This document shows positions 28,902 to 33,600 of a DNA stretch of 33,600 bases, in pieces; position 1 is the first letter of the stretch, and the number at the start of each line of letters is the position of its first letter. The stretch is from positions 1 through 33,600 of the forward strand of contig JAGWAF010000049.1 in the NCBI GenBank assembly GCA_018302085.1, given 5' to 3'. The stretch is from Candidatus Woesearchaeota archaeon (GTDB lineage: Archaea; Nanobdellota; Nanobdellia; Woesearchaeales; JAGWAF01). The notes beneath the pieces were generated by a model. That model saw only the letters and a program-made list of their open reading frames with translations, was not told where the DNA came from and did no database searches. The position numbers were made by a program, and so were the translations under genes.

Positions 28902-29656
28902 ACATTCGTTGTATCTCTCTCCAACAGCATAATGCGGCCATGAACATGGCTCTTGACGAGGCGTTAACTGAAAGTATTGGCTCCGGGGTGGCCCCGGCAA
29001 CGTTGCGATTCTACACATGGAGTCCCCCCGCAATTTCCATTGGTTATTTCCAAAGTCTTACCGAAGAAGTCGATTCGGAAGAATGTAAAAAAAATAAGAT
29101 TGATCTTGTACGAAGAATGACGGGCGGGGGAGCCGTTTTTCATGACAAAGAAATTACATACAGTTTTATCGTGAAAGAAAACAATCCATTGATTCACAAA
29201 GATCTTCTCAAATCCTATCAACATATTTGTGGCGCCATTGTCTACGGGTTATCTCAATTTGGACTTGGCGCAGAATTTGCTCCCATCAATGACATTCTCG
29301 TTGGAGGAAAGAAAATTTCTGGCAATGCACAGACACGAAAAAATAAGTGCATCCTCCAACATGGTACCCTTTTGCTCGATGTTGATGTTGACAATATGTT
29401 TTCATTATTGAAGGTGCCGAATGAAAAGCTGAAAGGGAAATTGATTGCTGAAGTTAAAGAAAGAGTTACGAGCATGAGGCATTGTCTGGGAAGGTTGGTG
29501 ACTCCAGAAGAAATGCAGCAAGCATTACTCAAAGGATTTCAAAAAACATTCCCTGTTCCTTTTTTTGACGGAACAATAAGCCCTTCAGAACTTCAAAAAG
29601 CTCTGATGCTAAAAACAACAAAATATTTAAACCGTCAATGGCTTGAGCTGAGATAA
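28898..29656 (+). CDS. lplA: lipoate-protein ligase catalytic subunit LplA
   Basis: 252 residues from the ATG at 28898, which overlaps the lplB stop; an ATG at 28877 is inside lplB. Attaches lipoate, or octanoate, to the E2 lysine using ATP. RRMTGGGAVFHD (72-83) is the lipoyl-AMP binding motif, followed by NDILVGGKKISGNAQTRK with the catalytic lysine region (138-139). With LipA alongside, octanoate attachment followed by sulfur insertion is possible; no LipB/LipM octanoyltransferase is seen. Confidence 0.94.
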   Translation: MNIRCISLQQHNAAMNMALDEALTESIGSGVAPATLRFYTWSPPAISIGYFQSLTEEVDSEECKKNKIDLVRRMTGGGAVFHDKEITYSFIVKENNPLIHKDLLKSYQHICGAIVYGLSQFGLGAEFAPINDILVGGKKISGNAQTRKNKCILQHGTLLLDVDVDNMFSLLKVPNEKLKGKLIAEVKERVTSMRHCLGRLVTPEEMQQALLKGFQKTFPVPFFDGTISPSELQKALMLKTTKYLNRQWLELR

Positions 29657-30774
29657 TGCCTCCTCTCAAAGTTTCTTATCTCAAAAACGTTCCCCCGATA
29701 CAGAAGGAGTTAAAACTTTCTTCCGTGCGATTTTTGCAAATTCTCGATGAACAAGGAAACTGTAATGAAAAAATCAAACCGAAGATTTCAGAATCAACGC
29801 TTCGTGAGTGGTACAAGCTTATGGTGCTAACGCGAAAGACTGACGAAAAATTGTTTGTGCTGCAACGCCAAGGAAGAATTTCAACATTTGCACAAGTGAA
29901 AGGACAAGAGGCTTCACAAATCGGAAGCGTGGGTGCGTTGCAGAAAGAAGATTGGATTGTGCAAGCATTCAGGGAAACCGCGGCGATGCTCATGCGTGGC
30001 GTTCCTCCGAAAAACATCATGGCATACTATGGTGGGGACGGTAGAGGTAGTGTTTATCCTGAGGGTACAAATATGCTTCCCATTGCAATTCCTGTAGGTT
30101 CACAAATTCCCCATGCCGTAGGGATTGCGTGGGGTATGAAATTAAAAAAAGAAAAGAATGTTTGTCTTGTATATTTTGGGGATGGGGCAACCAGTGAAGG
30201 GGACTTTCATGAAGCCATGAATTTTGCAGGGGTTTTTCAACTGCCTTGTATTTTTGTTTGCCAGAATAATCAATGGGCAATTTCTGTGCCAAGAGCCAGA
30301 CAGACAGCTTCCGCATCCATAGCGCAAAAAGCCGTTGCGTATGGTTTTGAGGGAATTCAGGTAGATGGCAATGATGTCTTCGCAGTGTATGCAGCGACAC
30401 AACAGGCGGTACAAAAAGCAAGAGTGGGCAAGGGTCCTACCCTTATTGAATGTTACACTTACCGTTTAGCAGATCATACAACGAGCGATGATGCGAAACG
30501 CTATCGTGATGAGAAAGAAGTTGCAGCATGGATAAAAAAAGATCCACTTGTCAGGTTTAAAAAATATTTGGAGAAGAAAAAGATATGGAATACAAAATAT
30601 GAGGAAGCTATCCAAAAAGAGATTGAAGGCATTGTCGAAAGAAATGTTCAAGAGTATGAAAATATGGGGGTACCTCCTGTAGAATATTTATTTAATCACA
30701 TGTACAAAGAAATGCCCCCAGCGCTCAAAGAACAACTTGCGTATATTAAACAATTTGAAAGGAAAAAAGAGTAA
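29656..30774 (+). CDS. pdhA: 2-oxoacid dehydrogenase E1 alpha
   Basis: 372 residues. Thiamine diphosphate-binding half of a heterotetrameric E1 that decarboxylates pyruvate or a branched-chain 2-oxoacid. TPP motif GDGATSEGDFHEA (about 175) to CQNNQWAIS (about 204), plus YRLADHTTSDD near the phosphorylation-loop region. The substrate cannot be fixed from sequence alone. The first base of the ATG is the last base of the lplA stop. Confidence 0.95.
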   Translation: MPPLKVSYLKNVPPIQKELKLSSVRFLQILDEQGNCNEKIKPKISESTLREWYKLMVLTRKTDEKLFVLQRQGRISTFAQVKGQEASQIGSVGALQKEDWIVQAFRETAAMLMRGVPPKNIMAYYGGDGRGSVYPEGTNMLPIAIPVGSQIPHAVGIAWGMKLKKEKNVCLVYFGDGATSEGDFHEAMNFAGVFQLPCIFVCQNNQWAISVPRARQTASASIAQKAVAYGFEGIQVDGNDVFAVYAATQQAVQKARVGKGPTLIECYTYRLADHTTSDDAKRYRDEKEVAAWIKKDPLVRFKKYLEKKKIWNTKYEEAIQKEIEGIVERNVQEYENMGVPPVEYLFNHMYKEMPPALKEQLAYIKQFERKKE

Positions 30775-31742
30775 TGGCAAATCTCAACATTGTAGAAGCA
30801 TTGAATCTTGCACTGAAGCAAGAAATGAAAAAAGATTCCAAGGTGCTAGTTCTTGGAGAAGATGTAGGTGTTGACGGCGGAGTTTTTAGAGTAACCCAAG
30901 GAATTATAGAAGAATATGGTGAAAATAGGGTCATCGACACGCCACTCTCTGAGCTTGGTATTGTAGGAACAAGTGTTGGTTTGGCCATCTATGGTTTTAA
31001 GCCCGTCGCTGAAATTCAATTCGATGGATTTATTTATCCAGCGTTCAATCAAATTATTAATCACGTTGCAAGGATGCGATATCGCTCAATGGGAAAGTAC
31101 ACCTGTCCTCTCGTTATTCGTGCACCATATTGCGGGGGCATTCATGCATTAGAGCATCATAGCGAAAGCATGGAAGCGCTCTATGCGCACATTCCTGGAT
31201 TAAAGGTCGTTATTCCTAGCAATCCTTATGATGCAAAAGGATTGTTAATTTCCGCAATTCGTGATCCTGATCCCGTGCTTTTTTTGGAACCTAAACGCAT
31301 CTATCGCGCCATAAAACAAGAAGTTCCAGAGAAAGAATACACAGTTCCCATTGGAAAAGCAAAAATTGTTCGAGAAGGAACTGATCTTACTCTTATCGCT
31401 TGGGGCGCAATGGTGCGAGAGGTACAAGCGGCTGCAGATCAAGTAGATCTCTCTTGTGAAGTTATAGACGTGAGAACTCTTTCCCCTTTTGATGCGGAAA
31501 CAATTATCGAAAGTGTTAAAAAAACTGGAAGAGCTATCATCGTGCATGAAGCACCGAGAACATGTGGTTTTGGCGCGGAGATTAGCGCTCAAATTACAGA
31601 AAAAATGATAACGCAGTTGAAAGCCCCGGTATTGAGAGTGACAGGGTTTGACACTATTTTTCCACTTTACAAATTAGAAAATGACTATCTTCCAAATCCT
31701 GAACGTATTATTGATGCAATAAAAAAGGTGATGATGTTCTGA
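30774..31742 (+). CDS. pdhB: 2-oxoacid dehydrogenase E1 beta
   Basis: 322 residues. Transketolase pyrimidine-binding domain plus C-terminal transketolase domain; completes the E1 active site with E1 alpha. Marks: VLGEDVGVDGGVFRVTQG, IDTPLSELGIVGTSVGLA, RAPYCGGIHALEHHSES and HEAPRTCGFGAEI. One-base overlap (TAATG) with E1 alpha. Confidence 0.96.
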   Translation: MANLNIVEALNLALKQEMKKDSKVLVLGEDVGVDGGVFRVTQGIIEEYGENRVIDTPLSELGIVGTSVGLAIYGFKPVAEIQFDGFIYPAFNQIINHVARMRYRSMGKYTCPLVIRAPYCGGIHALEHHSESMEALYAHIPGLKVVIPSNPYDAKGLLISAIRDPDPVLFLEPKRIYRAIKQEVPEKEYTVPIGKAKIVREGTDLTLIAWGAMVREVQAAADQVDLSCEVIDVRTLSPFDAETIIESVKKTGRAIIVHEAPRTCGFGAEISAQITEKMITQLKAPVLRVTGFDTIFPLYKLENDYLPNPERIIDAIKKVMMF

Positions 31743-32932
31743 TGGTATTCGTTTTTAATTTTCCAGATGTTGGTGAAGGTCTCACAGAAGGTACTGTTGT
31801 AAAATGGCTTGTAAAACAAGGAGATAATGTGAAAAAAGATCAAATTATTGCTGAGATAGAAACTGCAAAGGCAGTTGTAGAAATTCCTACTCCTAAAACA
31901 GGAAAGATCATTACACTACATTACAAAGCTGGGGAAATTGTAAAAGTAGGCCAACCACTCGTCACAATTGAAGAACAGGAAAGTGCATTGCAGAAAAAAA
32001 TTCCTGAAATCAAAACGGAAGAGAAAAAAGTAGAAAAGGCAACTGGAAAAGCGAGTATGGCGGAAAAAGCAGGAGGTGTAGTCGGATTTCTTGAAGAAGA
32101 ACAAAAAGTTATTGCTCCAAAACAAAAAATTCACATTGAAAGAAGGGAACAGGGAATGCTATTTGGAAAGGGCAAGGAGATTGCAAAGCAGAGCATAGAC
32201 GCTCCTAAAATAGGATTTGAAAGTTATGGCAAAGTTCTCCAAATACCGCTCAGCAGTGTACGAACGGCTATTGCTCAACACCTCTCACAAAGCTGGCAAA
32301 CAATTCCCCATGTCATGCACTATGATGAAGCTGATGTTACTGAACTCTGGAATGTGAGGGAGAAAGAAAAAAAAGTCGCTGAAAAGAAAAATATTAAACT
32401 TACCTTTTTACCCTTTATTATAAGGGCATGCATTGCAGCGTTTAAAGATAATCCATATTTGAACTCTTCTCTCGATGAAACCAATAGGATCATTGTGGTA
32501 AAAAATTATTACAACATCGGATTTGCTGTTGACGCACCACAGGGGTTACTTGTTCCAGTCATCAAAAAAGCGGACGATAAAAGTGTTCTTGAATTAGCTG
32601 CCGAAATTCAAACCCTAGCAGAGAAGGCTCGTGACAAAAAACTTTCTCCTGAAGACATGAGCGGAGGAACTTTTACCATCACAAATATTGGCAGTGTCGG
32701 GGGTTTGGCAGCAACACCCATAATCAATTCTCCGGAAGCGGCCATCCTTGGATTGTATCGTATTCTAGACAAGCCAGTTGTTCGTAATGGAAAAATAGAA
32801 ATCAGAAAAATACTTCCCTTAACGATCAGCTTCGATCATCGCATTCTCGACGGAGCACAAGCAGCCAAATTCATGAACGCCCTTAAGGAACACCTTGAAG
32901 ATCCAGATCGGCTGTTAGTGGATTTAAGCTGA
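31742..32932 (+). CDS. pdhC: 2-oxoacid dehydrogenase E2 acyltransferase, no E3-binding domain seen
   Basis: 396 residues. A single N-terminal lipoyl domain (1-75) with lipoyl-lysine Lys43 in EIETAKAVVEIP, a charged linker (about 80-165) and a catalytic acyltransferase domain (from about 170) with TIPHVMHYDEADVTELW and active-site DHRILDG (about 365). Where a peripheral-subunit-binding domain (PAVRKLAxExGxDLxxVxGTGxxGRI) is expected, the linker shows no match. One-base overlap (TGATG) with E1 beta. E3 is not encoded nearby. Confidence 0.95.
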   Translation: MVFVFNFPDVGEGLTEGTVVKWLVKQGDNVKKDQIIAEIETAKAVVEIPTPKTGKIITLHYKAGEIVKVGQPLVTIEEQESALQKKIPEIKTEEKKVEKATGKASMAEKAGGVVGFLEEEQKVIAPKQKIHIERREQGMLFGKGKEIAKQSIDAPKIGFESYGKVLQIPLSSVRTAIAQHLSQSWQTIPHVMHYDEADVTELWNVREKEKKVAEKKNIKLTFLPFIIRACIAAFKDNPYLNSSLDETNRIIVVKNYYNIGFAVDAPQGLLVPVIKKADDKSVLELAAEIQTLAEKARDKKLSPEDMSGGTFTITNIGSVGGLAATPIINSPEAAILGLYRILDKPVVRNGKIEIRKILPLTISFDHRILDGAQAAKFMNALKEHLEDPDRLLVDLS

Positions 32933-32933
32933 G

Positions 32934-32992
32934 GAGAAGTTTGAAATAATAAGGAATACTCAAACTTCTCTAGAGAACTTTTTTCTTTTTTG
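32934..32992 (+). terminator. family 1 hairpin A plus T-runs after the E2 gene
   Basis: A truncated family 1 repeat: GAGAAGTTTGA paired with TCAAACTTCTC (32934-32970), then TAGAGAACTT running into T6 and T6 separated by one C. It starts 2 nt after the E2 stop. The hairpin plus T-runs would end the operon transcript, suggesting this copy has been taken over as a terminator. Confidence 0.6.
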
Positions 32993-33028
32993 TTCAAAAA
33001 TAATATTTTTGCTCACAAAAACAAAAAC

Positions 33029-33036
33029 TATAAAAA
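33029..33036 (+). promoter_or_regulatory. TATA box of glutaredoxin-like gene
   Basis: TATAAAAA centred 28 nt before the ATG at 33061. Confidence 0.6.
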
Positions 33037-33060
33037 GAGCTGAATAATTTTCCGAACGTT

Positions 33061-33303
33061 ATGATGCGTGTGAAAGTGTACTCGACGAAAAACTGCCCGG
33101 GGTGTGAAAAGGTTAAATCTTTTCTCAAAGAACACAAAGTTGCTTTTCAAACGATAGACATTTCTGAGGACGCGCAAGCTTTAACAGAAATGATTGAACG
33201 CACAGGACAAATGAAGGTCCCTGTGACAGAGATTGATGGTGAATTAATTGTTGGTGCGATGATTTCTCAGATTGCAGAAAAGTTAGGGATTGAAGGGTAT
33301 TAA
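33061..33303 (+). CDS. glutaredoxin/NrdH-like protein
   Basis: 80 residues (79 if the second ATG is used). Thioredoxin fold: beta strand MRVKVYS, redox motif CPGC (12-15), cis-proline segment KVPVTEIDGELIVGA and a C-terminal helix. CPGC and the small size fit glutaredoxin/NrdH-like dithiol reductases, which act with a thioredoxin-reductase-type partner. Follows the dehydrogenase operon but has its own promoter. Confidence 0.9.
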   Translation: MMRVKVYSTKNCPGCEKVKSFLKEHKVAFQTIDISEDAQALTEMIERTGQMKVPVTEIDGELIVGAMISQIAEKLGIEGY

Positions 33304-33312
33304 TAAAAAAAC

Positions 33313-33429
33313 TGCGCTGGCCGGGAATTGAACCCGGGCCGAAGCCTTTTCGCAAGTGCGAAAAGACCAGAAAAATTCTGGTTTTCGCTGCCTTGGCAAG
33401 GCCCCATTGTACCACTCAACCACCAGCGC
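33313..33429 (-). tRNA. tRNA-Gly (GCC) with 37/38 intron
   Basis: 117 nt precursor, 71 nt mature. Acceptor GCGCTGG/CCAGCGC, D-arm GTTG/CAAT with loop AGTGGTA, anticodon stem GGGCC/GGCTT with loop TTGCCAA (anticodon GCC), 4-nt variable loop, T-arm CCGGG-TTCAATT-CCCGG, discriminator A, CCA not encoded. Only 3 nt separate it from tRNA-Val upstream, so both are cut from one precursor. Confidence 0.93.
33348..33393 (-). other. intron of tRNA-Gly, 46 nt
   Basis: Central helix TTGC/GCGA (one G-U), bulges CAA and AAA. The intron body is a stem GCGAAAA/TTTTCGC stacked on CCAGAA/TTCTGG. Cutting after the second bulge base joins A37 to A38. Confidence 0.82.
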
Positions 33430-33432
33430 ATA

Positions 33433-33592
33433 TGGGCCCACCCGGACTTTCGTTATTTTGCGACTGAACGTAAGGTTCATGAGATTGAAAATCTCACTTG
33501 AACGCTTTTTACCAGATTTTTCGCAAAAATCTGTTCGAACCGGGGATCTACTCCGTGTAAGGGAGTTGTCATAGCCACTAGACCATAGGCCC
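33433..33592 (-). tRNA. tRNA-Val (UAC) with 59/60 T-loop intron
   Basis: 160 nt precursor, 73 nt mature. Acceptor GGGCCTA/TGGGCCC, D-arm beginning GGTCTAGTGGCTATGAC as in archaeal tRNA-Val, anticodon stem ACTCC/GGAGT with loop CTTACAC (anticodon TAC), variable loop AGATC, T-stem CCCGG/CCGGG. The T-loop TTCGAA|T is interrupted by 87 nt; joined, it is the standard TTCGAAT. No intron in the anticodon loop. Discriminator A. Confidence 0.9.
33447..33533 (-). other. T-loop intron of tRNA-Val (59/60), 87 nt
   Basis: BHB: outer helix CCGG/CCGG, central helix TTCG/CGAA, bulges AAC and AGT. Inside are perfect hairpins AGATTTTT/AAAAATCT and GTTCA..TGAGATT/AATCTCA..GAAC. TTTTGCGA can instead pair with TCGCAAAA near the 3' end, which would bring the splice sites together. 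Confidence 0.85.
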
Positions 33593-33600
33593 ATGCTGAG

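Noticed and set aside
33283-33594. 103-residue minus frame at the right end
   Set aside because: Translation of tRNA-Val and tRNA-Gly with their introns.

Overview
The window is archaeal chromosome. It encodes a D-family DNA polymerase (both subunits), an Orc1/Cdc6 initiator, clamp-loader small subunit, FEN1, Hjc resolvase, a histone, TFE, a PAN-type proteasomal ATPase, an archaeal tRNA-splicing endonuclease, ribosomal protein eL41 and tRNAs with bulge-helix-bulge introns. Short intergenic gaps, many 1-4 nt gene overlaps, probably leaderless promoters (TATA box about 25-28 nt upstream of the start codon), type III-RuBisCO-pathway-like ribose-1,5-bisphosphate isomerase and lipobox surface proteins suggest a small-genome DPANN-type archaeon of the Woesearchaeota/Pacearchaeota kind. 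That placement is inference; no rRNA is present.

Layout. 1-3414: end of an Fn3-like protein followed by three tandem paralogous secreted lipoproteins. 3683-5008: clamp loader RfcS and a PRC-barrel protein (minus). 5357-8692: TyrRS, M24 aminopeptidase, PAN (plus). 9016-12680: minus-strand operon of a wHTH/nuclease-like protein, FEN1, EamA transporter and Trm5. 12796-13953: an orphan protein and EndA. 13954-14714: a repeat-rich gap with stacked hairpin elements. 14715-18255: RNase Z, histone, small membrane protein, R15P isomerase, TFE, Hjc and a small orphan. 18427-19119: TrmB-like protein. 19120-19760: AT-rich gap that looks like a replication origin, beside orc1-DP1-DP2 (19765-26047). 26058-27596: SpoIIM-like protein, eL41, tRNA-Glu and tRNA-Ile (minus). 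27739-32932: one tightly overlapping operon for lipoate attachment and a 2-oxoacid dehydrogenase (lipA-lplB-lplA-E1alpha-E1beta-E2). 33061-33592: glutaredoxin-like protein, then tRNA-Gly and tRNA-Val (minus).

Main points of interest. (1) Three of the four tRNA genes have introns, and tRNA-Ile and tRNA-Val each carry one inside the T-loop at position 59/60 with a clear BHB motif; the splicing endonuclease EndA and a shortened RNase Z are in the same window. (2) A candidate origin has two inverted ORB-like sites sharing a 10-nt core, flanking an AT-rich tract with 16-bp direct repeats, next to orc1, which itself has no ordinary start codon. (3) Two families of dispersed tandem-hairpin elements occupy gaps; copies differ by compensating changes in the stems, and one copy is split by an 85-bp nested two-hairpin insertion with a 4-bp target duplication. 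(4) The dehydrogenase operon has no E3 gene and its E2 lacks a recognisable E3-binding domain.
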